Assembly: GCA_026075535.2 (NCBI GenBank) | Contig: AP026543.1 | Location: 2,728,001-2,792,000 of the forward strand | Source: Tricholoma matsutake | Taxonomy: Eukaryota; Basidiomycota; Agaricomycetes; Agaricales; Tricholomataceae | Direction of reading: 5' to 3' | DNA: 64,000 bases | Part shown: one piece after another, positions 1 to 12,213 of the stretch | Numbering within the stretch: the first letter of the stretch is position 1 | Layout of the letters: every line of letters begins with the position of its first letter | Translations under genes and position numbers: made by a program | The notes under the pieces: model-generated | Database searches by the model: none | Told to the model about the DNA's origin: nothing | The model's input: only the letters and a program-made list of their open reading frames with translations

Positions 1-249
1 AAACCAAGGGCTGAATTCAAGGTAATAAGCAGGGCAATTATATAAAATAGCTCATGTGATCAATAACCAGTCTTAACCGATTGAAACTGGTCTTTTTGTG
101 GTTAATGATGTTTTTCAAATTTGAAAGACCTTAACCTTAACTGCTAAAGACCAGCCCTTAACCAGAACCGCTGGTCCAGTTAATATCTGTCCAGTTAGGT
201 TCAGTTAATGGTCTTTTTTTGGTCCTATAGGCTGGACCTTTAAACACTA
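1..249. mobile_element. hAT-type MITE, copy A (3' part only)
   Basis: The segment ends in CTGGACCTTTAAACACTA, the inverse of the TAGTGTTTAAAGGTCCAG end seen on three other copies in this window (starting at 46,023, 47,899 and 53,190). Its interior has the same CTGGTCC/GGACCAG-rich subterminal sequence and no coding potential. The first end lies outside the window, so the target duplication cannot be checked; the eight bases after the end are GTCACCAC. TAGTG ends with 8 bp duplications on the other copies fit the hAT superfamily. Confidence 0.75.
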
Positions 250-343
250 GTCACCACTACTTTTGTACAAACAATACTTGGCCTGTAAAATTTTGTTTTA
301 TTCTTATCCCTTTAGCCAAAGTGCTCCTTTTGATGAGAGCTAT

Positions 344-540
344 TGTGGTGACCCGGGGCTTGACCCCGCATTTGTATATATTATATTTCTTTGCTATTGA
401 CCTGGCTGGCCCCTATAAAGGGACCAGCCTTCTATTTACATAATTGATCTTTTACTACCACCTCGAGTGCACACGATAATATACATTATTTGTGTTTAGC
501 TCCTGTGTGATCTTAAGGGACCCCCCTCCAACTCACAACA
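344..540 (+). repeat. Gypsy-1 5' LTR
   Basis: This 197 bp TG...CA repeat begins TGTGGTGACCCGGGGC and ends ACTCACAACA. It matches 12,088-12,213 plus 23,991-24,061 when Copia-1 is removed, giving the same 197 bp length. A TATATATTATAT stretch near 374-386 is a plausible promoter. I see no standard tRNA primer site directly after it; the internal region starts GTTTTTTAAACACTC. Confidence 0.93.
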
Positions 541-765
541 GTTTTTTAAACACTCAAACTCATATAGAGTTAAGCTCAACATTGCCCCATCAGCGATTGT
601 CATCAACATGACCCTGAACCTCTCCCACGAAGGGAGAAAATTATCAACACGATCAGCAATGGAAGCATATCTGTTGCTAGGACCTGAATCAAGTTTATTT
701 GCACTTGACTCTTTGCTTTTCACCCGCTGCTACAACTGAAATTCTTTTTTCTCCATTGCTGAAGA

Positions 766-2217
766 TTGTACCTCAAGAATGAGACCATGGTTTTGACCAG
801 GGCCAAGACCAAGAACAAGCTGAAGCCTGCTCCCAAGCAGGATGTGCAAGGTAAGTCTCATCCATCACCATCAGGGTCGGATTCTCCTTGGCACGCTCCA
901 AAAGATTTGACTGGATCCCATCCACTCGAGGCGCATACAAGCACCTCGAGAAACGATGTTTCTCCTACTAGGGACTTTCAGACCCTCGAAGCACATACAG
1001 CCGCTTTGAGAAATCTTGATTCCTCTGCCCTTGGCCCACACCATCGACGGCCCACCATCAAGGATGCCGACAACAGCGACCCTGAATCCAGAAAATCTTT
1101 CTTGTCAAACAACAGTTGACGAGACACTCATTCCAATCCAGGACCTCCTCCTGGCTTGCAGAAGCTTTCTCCTCTGGATGAATTGACCCCAGAGCCCAAC
1201 AACAACCAGATTACCCCTGGTAGTGGTATTGATCTTCCCCACAACAGCCAGATGTATGAAACACCTGGATTATTCCCTGCCATATGGCCGGATTTAACAG
1301 CATCAGCACCTGCAACGCCGATGAACACTGATGATCGGCTGCGCCAACGCCTAGAGAAAAAACCCCTCGAGGCCAAACCTCAAGAGGATGAATCGGACGA
1401 CGAATTTGGAGCTGAGCATTTTGCTCAGATTGCAATGGATATGTTTACCCATTGCATGGATGTAAGAGATTTTGAACCGATTAAGTTGGAAAACCAACTT
1501 AAAGATCTGGCATTAAGTTATGCCAGTCACTTTGCCCATAGGGAAATAATCAACCCTACTATACCTCATTCCACAGCAACGGGACGAGATCCCAACCCTG
1601 TCCAACCTTGTTCCACCAACCCAGCGGAATGAGAAAATCCTTCCACCCACAGACATGGTTCCCCATGTCTACAGACCCCTGAGTTATCTTGTGAAGTACC
1701 TTCTAAAAAGAAGGTACACTACATCAACAACAACAGGATTGTCCTTCAAAGGATACGTGATGGCAATATCCAGGATGGACATCCCACCTCAATCCCTGAT
1801 CAGGGGATCCGTTTTGACAAAGATGGTCAATCTTGGGATAAGTATGACCATTTGTCTCGCCATCAAAAGTGAGAGAGCCCACCATCTGTAAATTCCAGAT
1901 GGCCTGCACAGAGTCACGCAGGCCATGGAGGACCACCAGATGGAGATGGGTCTGGGGATGATGGTAATGGAAGTGATAGTGACTCGATATATAGCATGTT
2001 GAGCTTCAAAAGTACCAAACATTCTTCCCAATTTGAGGAAGAGGTGTCCTGCAGAAACTCATCAAATCGCCGACAAAGGTTGCAAACACGCACTTCTTCC
2101 AGACATACCCTGTCTGGACATTCTGGTACCCCATGAGAACCAAGTAGCCCTTACTGGCCTACATCTTCCTATCCCGATTCTTATCGAGAAAAAGGCTCTC
2201 GCTGCCCCTCAAAATAT
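766..2217 (+). pseudogene. Gypsy-1 decayed 5' region upstream of gag
   Basis: Several short sense frames with interrupting stops cover this stretch (766-1119, 1156-1632, 1655-1891, 2033-2221). The translations are proline-, serine- and charge-rich, and none shows a domain I recognise. Position between the 5' LTR and the recognisable Gag suggests the N-terminal, poorly conserved part of Gag or its leader. No start or true frame can be defended because of decay. Confidence 0.45.
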
Positions 2218-3371
2218 TTGAGGGACATTCATACCAAGATACATAGACAGATCAACAACAAGGTCTCTGTCTTGACAGAGATTCCTGCCACTGGAGGCAA
2301 GAATGGTCCCAGAGTTCCCAATCCATCGAAGTACAGTGGATTACCTGACACTGAAGCCTTTGAAAGATGGATGAATGCCCTTCTTTGGTGGTTGAAGGTG
2401 AACAAGGTGTGCGGCCCTGAACTGGACTCAGACTGCATTGAATATATGGCAATGTTCCTTGAGAACACCACCCTCACTTGGTTTGAAGATAGCGTTGATG
2501 GCGCGTACCATCAACAATCTGCCTGGACTTTCAAGGAAGTTATCACCGGCCTATATGACCAGTTTGTGCATGAAAATGCAACCCACAATGCGACCGACAA
2601 GTTCTGGCACGTCGAATATAATGCTGAGGAAGGCGTTATGGGCTATTACCACAAACTGGAGCACTATGCTACCAGAATGATACAGGCCCCCAATCCCTTT
2701 ACGTTCAAAATGCAATTGGTGACTGGGTTGCCAACAAGTATCATATCCTTTGTACTAGACAAAGGATGTTCCACTGAGACAAGCTCAGTACAAGATATTC
2801 TCCACTTCACCTGCCAGGCAGAGGAAATTGGTAAGATGAGAAAACACTTTAATGAAAAGAAGTGTATAATGGATTACACCATGTTGAAGAGCACATCCTC
2901 TTCGACTAAAACAAAAGACCCTTCTCCTGAAGGGCCTCATGGATGATCCCAAGATCATTCTCAAAACATGATAAGAACTATTGTGATAACTCTAAATATC
3001 CAAGTTTGAAGTATCCTACCAAGGAACATCGAAGTCACGGTGATAGTGATCACCATAACAAAGATTGTTGTGATACTCGACATGACTCGTCTGGAGGAAA
3101 ACCATCCAGACATCCCGGATACAAATCAGACAAGAGGTCTGATGACAAGAAAACCCCAACTTGTTACAGCTGTGGAGGTCCACACTACTCCTCAGATAAG
3201 GGCTGCCCTAAGTACAGACAGCCCAAACCATTGGCAAAAATGTATGCTGCTTGGGAAAGATCAGCCTCTGTGGCTGAACTGCAAACCTCCCAGGCCAGTC
3301 CTCAACAGGACTGTGAGCACCATTCAAGTCCTACCCGGGACTCAGACTCACATTCTGCGATGAATGAGTGA
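2218..3371 (+). pseudogene. Gypsy-1 gag (capsid-like region and zinc knuckle)
   Basis: The frame at 2218-2946 encodes a retrotransposon Gag capsid-like region with the typical WMNALLWWL, TLTWFED and HATDKFW-type aromatic pattern (reading PNPSKYSGLPD, then LTWFEDSVDG). The next frame (2943-3371) is overlapping and shifted. It gives a basic, serine-rich tail with a zinc knuckle of the form CYSCGGPHYSSDKGC, whose spacing (C-x2-C-x3-H-x6-C) departs from the usual CX2CX4HX4C. Gag would coat the element RNA in cytoplasmic particles. The frameshift between the halves means it is probably a pseudogene. Confidence 0.7.
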
Positions 3372-3674
3372 CTTGTCGCAGTGTACAGCGACTCAGAGGA
3401 TAACTCTCCCTCTGAATATGGGTCTGCCTTGTCAGATGTGAACCCTGATGGTTCTCAGTACAGTTCAGAAGGTGAACTGTGCAACTTGGAGTCTGACACT
3501 GGGGGTGATGCCAGTGAATATTCTGGATCAGAGCACTTTGGTGCGATCTGAGAAATCCTTTCGGAGTATGACTCCGACAGTTGCCCATCTGCCCAGTCGG
3601 TATCTGACTCAGAGGTAGACTCTGAGGACGAGACGGAGAGAAATTCTCCATCATTTTCTGAAAGATTAGGCATC

Positions 3675-4639
3675 ATGATGGACAACCTATTCAGAAACAA
3701 GCCACACTTCAGAGGTGCAACTGCTTTGAGGAAATCCTCGAAGAAAATAACCTGTCCTCCTCGCTCTGAGAAGGACAACAGGTGCTTCATGGTGAAAATG
3801 AAGCTTCATGAACTTGAAGCTTTTGTACTCCTTGATTCAGGCTGCACATCTGATTCAATTTCCCCAGATATAAGGGCAACCTAAGCCTCTAGCAAAGGGA
3901 AATCCAAAGTTAAAATTATGCTACATAATACAGGGATTGGGGGCGCACCTAGCAAAGGGAAATCCGAAGAGAAAACTCTAAGGATCCCCTTGCTGATGCC
4001 CAGTATATGTGAAGACGACAAAAATCAAATATAACCTAAAAATAGAAAAAGGCGGAGATAGGCGGATCAAGGCTGCCGAATGACATCATACCAAGGGGTA
4101 TGTGTCGGAAGGGGTACTCCGCCTCTAAATATAAAAGTGTCAACATATACAAACATGATAGCAAGGGAAAATTAGTAATAAAATCCGGAAAAATCATAGA
4201 AAATGAAGAATAGAAGGAAATGAGGTGGGGAAAAATATGGGACGAACATAAAAAATAGGAAAAACACACAGGGCACCCCCCTAGTCCCCTTACACCAGAG
4301 TTCACCATGTCAGCAAATCTTAAAGCCCACGAATTGGAAGAACCAGTGCCCTTGCAATCAGGCACCGTTGGAAGCTGTTCAAAGATCAACTTTGGACTAT
4401 TCACTGATTTTGAAATCGGTGAAATAAAAAACACCCATTATTTCGATGTTGTTAACATCAATAGATATGATGCCATTCTAGGCACCGTGTTCATGAGAAA
4501 ACATGGTATAGTTCTAGACTTTGAACATGACAAAGTACATGTCAAGGGCAAACACCTCGATACCATTATTGAGGGCCCTAACACTTTCAAGCAAGCCCGT
4601 CAGCATGCTATGCATCCTCAACCTCCCAAGGTTGAGTGA
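3675..4639 (+). pseudogene. Gypsy-1 aspartic protease, split by an insertion
   Basis: The first half (to about 3863) ends with the catalytic motif LLDSGCTSDSISP. The second half (from about 4300) continues PEFTMSANLKAHELEEPV and contains YDAILGT, the second conserved part of retroviral-type proteases. A 426 bp element at 3869-4294 lies exactly between them, with CCAGA duplicated on both sides. Without it the two halves abut in a normal order. The enzyme would cleave Gag-Pol; here it is broken. A stop follows at about 4637. Confidence 0.8.
3869..4294. mobile_element. 426 bp insertion in the Gypsy-1 protease (solo LTR or MITE)
   Basis: The insert starts TATAAGGGC and ends GTCCCCTTACA, giving imperfect inverted ends (TGTAAGGGG against TATAAGGG). 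It is flanked by a 5 bp duplication, CCAGA, at 3864-3868 and 4295-4299. Read on the minus strand it has TG at one end and TA (mutated CA) at the other, which with the 5 bp duplication favours a solo LTR. It contains an internal near-repeat, CTAGCAAAGGGAAATCC, at about 3890 and 3950. No other copy is in the window. Confidence 0.8.
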
Positions 4640-4708
4640 CATGAGAGCGGCCACCCAGCCGCACAAAAGAAAAAGGACCCGGACAAGCTTGATCTGAGTT
4701 CCACGAAG

Positions 4709-7682
4709 GTGCAACCTCCATCTGTTAGACATAGGAATGTTGAAATGGAAGAAATAGACGATGTTAACAAACATCGTTCTACACTGAAACCTTCAGACCC
4801 CATCCTATTAGGACCCAAAGAGGAACCCATGAGTGACGAAGAAGACAATCTAGAAGAGTTTGTCCAGGAATTCACTCGGGATAGATTCCCCAATGGACCC
4901 AATTTCAAACCTCCTGGATTTGACCCCTCTATCCCTGCAGTACTTCCACCAGATCAGGTCAATGACCTGAATGACATACTCTTCGCAATTTGGCTGATAA
5001 AGCTAAAAGCAAAGGACCCCTTTCAAAAAAGGACCTTCCACACCTCCAGGAGGAGTGGAAACAATCTTGTCAGGACATCCTCAGTGGAGTTCCTGACAAA
5101 CTACCTCCTTTAAGGGACATAAACCACCACATCCCATTGGTGGATGAGAAGAAGAAGTATAACTACTATCTTCCAAAATGTCCCGACTTGATGAGGAAAC
5201 CCCTCGCCAAGAAAATAGCCAAGTACTGCAAAGCAGGCTGCTGGCGTCCTGCCTGTGTGGAGCAAGCTGCTCTGATGCTAGTAGTTCCCAAGAGAACTGG
5301 GAAGCTTCACACTGTGATCAATGCAGTGAAACATAACGCTAACACGGTGAAAGATGTTACACCATTTCCTGATCAAGACTTGATTCATCTTGATGTCACT
5401 CGAGCTAAGTACCACTCAAAAATCAACCTCTTGGATGCCTATGAGCAAGTCTGAGTTGCCCCAGAAGACGTCTGGAAAACTGCCTTCTCAATGGTTCAAG
5501 GCGTCTATGAAAGTCTTGTTATGCAACAAGGCGACTGCAATGCACCCTCAACCTTCCAAAGGTTGACAAACTCCATATTCTGAGATTACATTGGAATCTT
5601 CGTCCATGCCTACCTGGACAATATCTTCGTGTTCAGCGACACAATTGAAGAACACCAGAAGCATCTGGAGCTCATGTTTAACAAACTATGCAAGCATTCT
5701 CTGTACCTCCGTGCAGAGAAATGTGAACTCTATGTCAAAAAGGTAGAGTGTCTTGGTCACAGGATTGATGAGCACGGTGATGATACTCAACCCAGGAAAA
5801 CCACCTAAACTGCTGATGAGGCAATCAATGATATTTGCGATGAGTCCGAGGAAGGGTGCGAGTCGTTCCAAATGTTCATGGTCCAACCGATGAGAAGTTA
5901 ACTAGTTGGTACTAGTTGTGAAGGTAGTGCTATAGGAACTGAAGGTGTTTGGCATGGTCTGATCGAGGACGATCGATGAGATTGATAGCGAACGAGTTTA
6001 TTGTCAATGGTCAATGTGTGAATTCTGGAGACCTTTCGATAGGTCAATAGTATATGAAGGGTATGGCAAATGGCTATGAAGTGTTGGAAGGGTTGATAGT
6101 GCTAATGATGAGAGGATCGAAGGAGGATCAAGGATGCGATGATTGCAGAGGTTTCTTGTCAATCGAGAAAACCTGTAGAGACTTAGATTGTTTCAGAAAG
6201 TTGATCAGATCCTTAGAACTGTATATGAGACAATAGGTGAAGACAATTTCCTTGTATTTCTCAGTAGATACTACAGAGTTTTATATGTTTTAAAAGAAAC
6301 TTCCTAAAAAGGTATAAGAAACATGTGTAGAACATGAGGCAAAAGATATGAGTTAAGGCACAAGGCCAAAAAGGAGACTGGAATCCAAACAAGAAAGATA
6401 TATATCATATGATGAAAGAGTAATATAGGGTATGGAACTGAAAGGGGACTGTCCTTTGTGTAGAAATTGTGCTAAGTCTTGCAATAATTCATCCAGTGGG
6501 TTCTGTGCACAATAGGGACTTGGAACGAGGCTAACCTACTATCAGCAGGTTTGGGCATGAGTTGGAATCCTTCCTGGCGCATGGTATTCCACCATTTAGA
6601 TAATGAAGGCGGTGCCCGATGTCGCTCATAGTCTCTCGATATCAATCGATAACATGCGACAATGGTCAACAATGTTTGATTGCAGTCGCGGCTGTTCGAA
6701 GTTGATCGGGGATGTTTGATGGTCATGTAGAGGGATCTTAGGGGCTTTTGGGGTAGTCCTAAGGTTGTGCAATGTGGGCTCTTGATACGATCGATGTCGC
6801 TGGTGATGTTTCGACATGGTCGATATGATATTGTGATCGATAGACTGGGTCATGCTGCGTCTGGGACATCGTAGGAGTTAGCCGATGTGATTAGAATATG
6901 GTTGAAATGGTGAATCGGCCTTTGAGCCAAGGAGACAACCTATCAATGGCCTACATGCAGATAGTGACAAAATGGCCTGTATACGAGAGTGGAAAACTCC
7001 TCGTAATTATCATGAAGTCCAGCATTTTCTGGGACTCGTGCAATATCTGGCACATTTCCTGCCAGATATAAGTGCTTTCACTAGCCTGCTTTCAGTGATG
7101 ACTAAAAATGGTCAAGCCTTTTTATGGTGACCGTTGCATGATCATTGCTTCCAGATGATTAAACACATCTGTTGCACGATGCCCATGCTGAAACCGATCG
7201 ACCCAGATTCAACTGAGCCGATATGGGTGATCTGTGATGCCTCAGTCTTTGGGACTGGAGCAATGTATGGTCAGGGACCTGAGTGGCAAACTTGCTGCCC
7301 TGCTGGGTTCCTGTCCAAGAAAATCTCAGACGCTCAAAGAAACTACTGTACCTTTGAGCATGAAATGATTGCCATACTTGAGGCACTCCTCAAGTGGGAA
7401 GACAAACTGATCAGTAAACACATTCATGTCATCACCGATCACCAGGCGCTTGAGTTCTTCCAAACTCAACACCGACTGTCTGCTAGGCAAACATGATGGA
7501 TGGAATATCTGTCGCATTTTGACTTTGACATTTGTTATGTCAAAGGCAAATTGAACAAAGTAGCGGACACTCTGTCCTGCTACTACCAATTCGACTCTTG
7601 GGATGATGCTCCATTAGTCCAGCACTATGTCTTCACAGACGTACGTCTTGATCCCAACCATGAGGATCTCCTGTGGGATTGA
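4709..7682 (+). pseudogene. Gypsy-1 reverse transcriptase and RNase H, interrupted
   Basis: The N-terminal part of RT is read at 4990-5454 (FPDQDLIHLDVTRAKY region). It continues after a TGA at 5452-5454 through KTAFSMVQGVYESLVM and the catalytic loop YLDNIFVFSD, where the usual second aspartate is asparagine. Frame is lost at the 5778-6945 insertion and resumes with REWKTPRNYHEVQHFLGL. RNase H follows with ICDASVFGTGA, FEHEMIAILEALLKW and ITDHQALEFF. Stops at 5452, 5581, 7494 and 7680 are TGA at sites where family members carry arginine. The gene would copy element RNA to DNA but is inactive. Confidence 0.85.
5778..6945. mobile_element. 1,168 bp non-coding insertion, TGATGAT family copy 1
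   Basis: The insert splits the RT C-terminal region between ...RIDEHG and LHADSDKM. It starts TGATGATACTCAACCC and ends CAACCTATCA. Flanking bases ACGG (5774-5777) and ATGG (6946-6949) look like a 4 bp duplication with one change. It shares its start, its end (CCTATCA) and an internal block (GAAGACAATTTC, TATATGTTTTA, TGAGGCAAAA) with the insertion at 42,610-43,605. TG...CA ends suggest a solo LTR or a non-autonomous LTR-type element. No coding region is credible inside. Confidence 0.75.
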
Positions 7683-7950
7683 CATCTCAAAATCAAAAAT
7701 TGAGTAATTGAAACTCATTCCGCTGCTTCCCAGCAGAAATGAGTTAGTGAACAACTCAAAGCTCTTCGAGAATGAGTCGAAGAGTGTGAGGCAGCTGCAG
7801 CCATAATGATGGCAAATGTGGAAGAAGCAACCACGCCTTCTTCAAAGACCAACCAATCGCAGGATGATCCTTCGATTTACGCCTCTCAGGCTAAAGGGCC
7901 TTACCTGCACATTCACATGTCAGGTTAGACCCTCTGAACAACAATATCCA

Positions 7951-9427
7951 AAAGGGATACATCAACGACAAACATTTCAAGAAGGTTCTTGAAAATCCAA
8001 AGGACCACCCAGACTTCCAGATCCGGGACAATTTCATTTGGAGAAAGAACAGAGGGGGAGAAGAGGTCCTTTGCATCCCCACCTCTACTTCCAAGGGTAC
8101 GACCTTACATGGTCATATCATTGAACAGGCCCACACCTTAGTGGGGCATGTCGGTCTTCTGAAGACATCGGAATACAGCTGACGTTGGTATTGGTGGCCT
8201 CAACTTCAATACGAAGTCGAGAAATACTGTGATTTGTGCGAACCTTGCATCCACTCAAAGGGGGAATATTGCTCCCCTCGAGGCAAGCTGCACTCATTAC
8301 CGACACCCATGAGACCATGGGAGTCAATTGGAATGGATTTCATTGGACCCTTCCCAGAGTCCGAAGGATTTGACTACCTTTGGGTAATCATCTGTCATCT
8401 GTCTTCCATGGTTCACCTAATCCCGGTGAACACGACGACAACTGCATCACAACTCTCTCCCATCTTCATGAAGGAGATTGTCTGTTTGCATGGACTACCT
8501 GGCTCAATCGTTTGCGATTGAGACTCTAAATTCACATCCAAATGGTGGCGTGAAATCCACCGTATCTTGGACATCAAAATACTTATGTCCACTTCTTTCC
8601 ATCCTCAGATGGATGGAATAACGGAATGCACAAATCATTCGATTGCTCAGATTCTCTGAGCATTCGTTGTGTCCAATCAAAAAGATTGGGTAAAGCTCCT
8701 CTCTCTCATAGAGTTTGCCATAAACTCTACCATTAACAGAGCAACAGGGATGGCCCCATTTGAAATCAACTATGGATTCTTGCCTCGTATGATGCAAGAG
8801 CTTCCTTCTATGGAATGCATTCCTCCTGGAGTGTGTACTTTTGCAATGAATGCACTGCGAAACATGGCCATGACCCATGATAGTATCATCGCTGGAAGAG
8901 TCTTTCAATGACACTATGCAAACAAGCATCGGTGCGAGAAGCCCAATGTCAAACAAGGAGACCTTGTTTACCTCTCCACAAAGAACCTTGCATTACCAAA
9001 GGGATGCACAAGTAAACTGCTACCTAAATTTGTAGGACCCTACAAGGTCCTACAAGCTTTCCCCAAGAAATCCAACTATGTGTTGGATCTTCCTACAGAA
9101 CTGAAACACCAGTGTATGCACCAGCATTTCCATGTGAGCCTACTAAGGCCTCACCATCCTAACAACGACACATTGTTTCCCAACAGGCATTATCCTGATG
9201 CATATGACTGCGGTGCCCCAGATGACACCGAATGGTACGTCGAAGAGATCACGGCACACAAGTGGTGTGGCCATACCAACCAGTGAAGTTAAGTGGAGTC
9301 TGGGAGACACCACTTGGGAACCTTTAGCGAACTGCAATGATCTTGCAGCCCTAGATGCTTATCTGGCACTGATGGGTGCCAGAGACTGGCAAGAATTGCC
9401 CAAATGCACAGGAACTCCTGTGCATTG
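7951..9427 (+). pseudogene. Gypsy-1 integrase with chromodomain-like tail
   Basis: An HHCC zinc-binding start is visible (HVGLLKTSE, then CDLCEPCIHSKG at about 8230-8265). The catalytic core follows: GMDFIGPFPESEG carries the first aspartate and CD-DSKFTSKWW the second. In the third block the family's TERTNQ-like motif reads ITECTNHSI. After MLDLPTELK the tail EWYVEEITAHKW...VKWSLGDTTWEP is a chromodomain-like segment ending near DLAALDAYLALMG. Chromodomains steer integration to particular chromatin. Stops at 8179, 8519, 8657 and 8909 are TGA in place of arginine. Inactive as read. Confidence 0.82.
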
Positions 9428-11941
9428 ACGGACTTAACGACTTGGAAATTTCCAAGTCACGTTGGGGGTGTAACTTGCCCAACAGATTTCAAACTCCATG
9501 ACTTTACATTGTGCAGGGTTTCAATTATTTCTCTCTTCATCGCTTGGTACACTACCATGGTGAGTTTTCCACCAGACAAAGATGACCCCATGGGGGATGA
9601 TCAGAATGACAGACCTAGCTGGATGCATGAGATGGGCCCTAGTGGCCGGTCTTGAAGGGGGAAGGAGAAGCAGAAAGAGCTCGAGCCCACTGGCTCAAGC
9701 AGCAGCAACACTCAACACCATTGCTCACCAAGCCCTGGTGAGATCGAAGAAGCCATCAGCGCTAGCAGACATTCTGCTAGAGAAGAACAAAACAGGCAAA
9801 CTGGTGTGGGCACCAGCTCTTCTGCTGCCAGAAATTGGAGGATTGACGGTGAAGGCATCATCATTCACCAAGGCACTTGCAACATTTGCAAGAGCTACGC
9901 TTTACACATGTACACCCACGTGTATGACCACGATGATGAATATTTCAACATGAAAGATTGTCAAGATTCGGGTATTAACTCTGGTGCTCTCGCCAGAGCC
10001 AAACATGTTTATAATGAATACAAAAAAGATATTTCTGCCCTCCAGGAGACCATCCAGAACCTGGAAGATGAGAATGAGCACCTGCACAAGCAGCTCAATG
10101 GACATTCATCCAAACGAGCTCATACTCGTGAACCCTCTCCTCACCCTGAGAGGCCCCAGGGTAGTTCATATGCCGGTGCAGCCTCTCGGCCTGCACCACC
10201 TCCTGCTCCCCACCCCATCGTCCCCGATGAGGACATCAATATGAACAAGGTCTACCCACCTCTTCCCAACCTTCCACCCCTGAGATATACATTCTCGGGC
10301 CCTGATGTTCCCAGGATGGCAAACTGGAGACCAGCTCCCAAGCTGCATGGCCAAGTTCCTATGTCCATTTCTCAGAACACTGAGGAATTTGATAACTGGT
10401 CCTGGATGGCCCACACCTCTGGGAACTACCCAATGTTGGAACGAATGTGCGAGTACATGCAGTTCATCAATGATACTGCTTCAGGGGCTCGAATGCCCCT
10501 GATGACCTATGCCCTTGCCCACTGGAGATTACCCAGTTGGCTCCCTGTTCAGATGCAGTTGGCGCAAGGATTACACTGACTCAATGACCCTACTTGCCTG
10601 GAGCAACCCTCACTTCTGGACTCTGCTGAAACGTGGGCGCAGTTCATGCACTGACACCTGTACCAGTGGTGATTCCACCCTGGTATCCTGCTCGATGAAC
10701 AGAGGGTCTCCCTCCCACACATCAGGGGACAACTCCTGCTTTGTCAACAGATTCCTTCAGGGCTATCCCCTGAAGCTAAACTACTTCTCTACCTTTGTAT
10801 TGTGGAGGTACTAGCCACACCAGGACTGTACCGACAGATTCGAGAGCATGAACACCTCCCATTGTCCCCCATGCACCATCGGCAGCCCATGCCAATCAGC
10901 ACCAATCCAACTTCCCTCAAGGACGTTGTATGACACCTCACTACCATGGGAGTCTCGGACAAGGAAGTCTGAGAAGGTTCTCACTATGCCATCGGCTGGC
11001 TTACAGTGATGGCTACTGCCAACTCCTCCCATTTGGAAGAGTCTTCTACCGCTGCCAATATTGTAAGATGTCTGCGGCAACATTCCAATACCCATTCAGA
11101 GGATGCTCCTCTGATGTCTGAACCCCAGTGGTGGATCGCCGGGCCTAACAACATGGCCCTTCGAGAGCCATGAAGAAAAAGAAAAAGAGAATCCACTGCT
11201 CCCACCAGGGGCGGAGCTCCCTCTCATTCAGGGCGACCCCACCCTGAATCAATGACTTCCACTGCCCTGTCCTCCAGATTCTCTGCTGGACTATCTGCAT
11301 CTCTCCATGTGAGCACCTCTCATGTGGATAGCCAACCTCCTGCCAGCACTGGGCCTTCTTACCTGTCCGGCTGGCATCCAACTCCTCCAGAGGAATATTC
11401 CCTGGAGAACAATCCAAACTCAGGATGGTCCAGATCCCCCCTCATCATCAAGGCAACTCAAGGCCAGAAGAAGGCCTTGAAGAGAGTGAGGAGAGTCACC
11501 ACCGACATCCTTCCAAACAGGCACAAGAAGCCCATTAGCAAACTCACTCCAGTCATGTCTACCAAGCTGCAAAAAGTTAGAGACCCTGACGACAATGGTG
11601 ATTCCACCAACTCCGTCTCTTCATCCGACGATGAAATGTTCACCGTCGAGAAGGACCATTTCCCTCTTGATGAAGGGCAGACGATGGACACCTCTGCTCT
11701 GGGGAACTCCCCAGAGACCCCCATATCCCAATTGTCTTTGTTGGCATCAAACAATGAAACAACCCTACTTTCCTCCATGCCCGATCACGAGCGCGAAGTA
11801 CCCGTACCTACCACCCCAGAGGAAGTTAGATGTATGTTGTTTGATGTCAACCTCCCCAAATCCTCGTCGACCCTCAACAAGTCCAACATATCATTGTTGA
11901 GTCTCGACAATACCCACATCCCCAATGACCCTACTAAATAA
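9428..11941 (+). pseudogene. Gypsy-1 accessory reading frames between integrase and 3' LTR
   Basis: About 2.5 kb of sense-strand coding-like sequence follows the integrase. The clearest part (9806-10,579) has a cysteine pair (TCNICKSY), a coiled-coil stretch (ALQETIQNLEDENEHLHKQL), a proline-rich middle (SRPAPPPAPHPIVPDEDI), and a tryptophan-rich C-terminal part (TEEFDNWSWMAHTSGNYPML). A second open part (11,252-11,941) is serine/threonine-rich and acidic. Short breaks lie between them. I do not recognise a family and assign no function. The sense direction and position before the polypurine tract make it part of the element. Confidence 0.55.
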
Positions 11942-12076
11942 GGTCGTCGCATTTTTTTATAAACAAATGAATTGATTCCTTTCGTCGTACCCCGACGATA
12001 CCCACATACCAGATGATGATCTCTTCAAGATCATCTATTTACTCAAAACATTATGCTTCTCCCCTGGATGAAGCCT

Positions 12077-12087
12077 AAGGGGGAGGG
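12077..12087 (+). other. Gypsy-1 polypurine tract
   Basis: AAGGGGGAGGG lies directly before the 3' LTR start at 12,088, where plus-strand DNA synthesis is primed in LTR retroelements. Confidence 0.85.
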
Positions 12088-12213
12088 TGTGGTGACCCGG
12101 GGCTTGACCCCACATTTGTATATATTATATTTCTTTGCTATTGACCTGGCTGGCCCCTATAAAGGGACCAGCCTTCTATTTACATAATTGATCTTTTACT
12201 ACCACCTCGAGTA
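12088..12213 (+). repeat. Gypsy-1 3' LTR, left part (126 bp)
   Basis: This repeats 344-469 with one visible change before the break and ends CTCGAGTA, where Copia-1 is inserted. The last five bases, GAGTA, are the Copia-1 target duplication. Confidence 0.93.
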
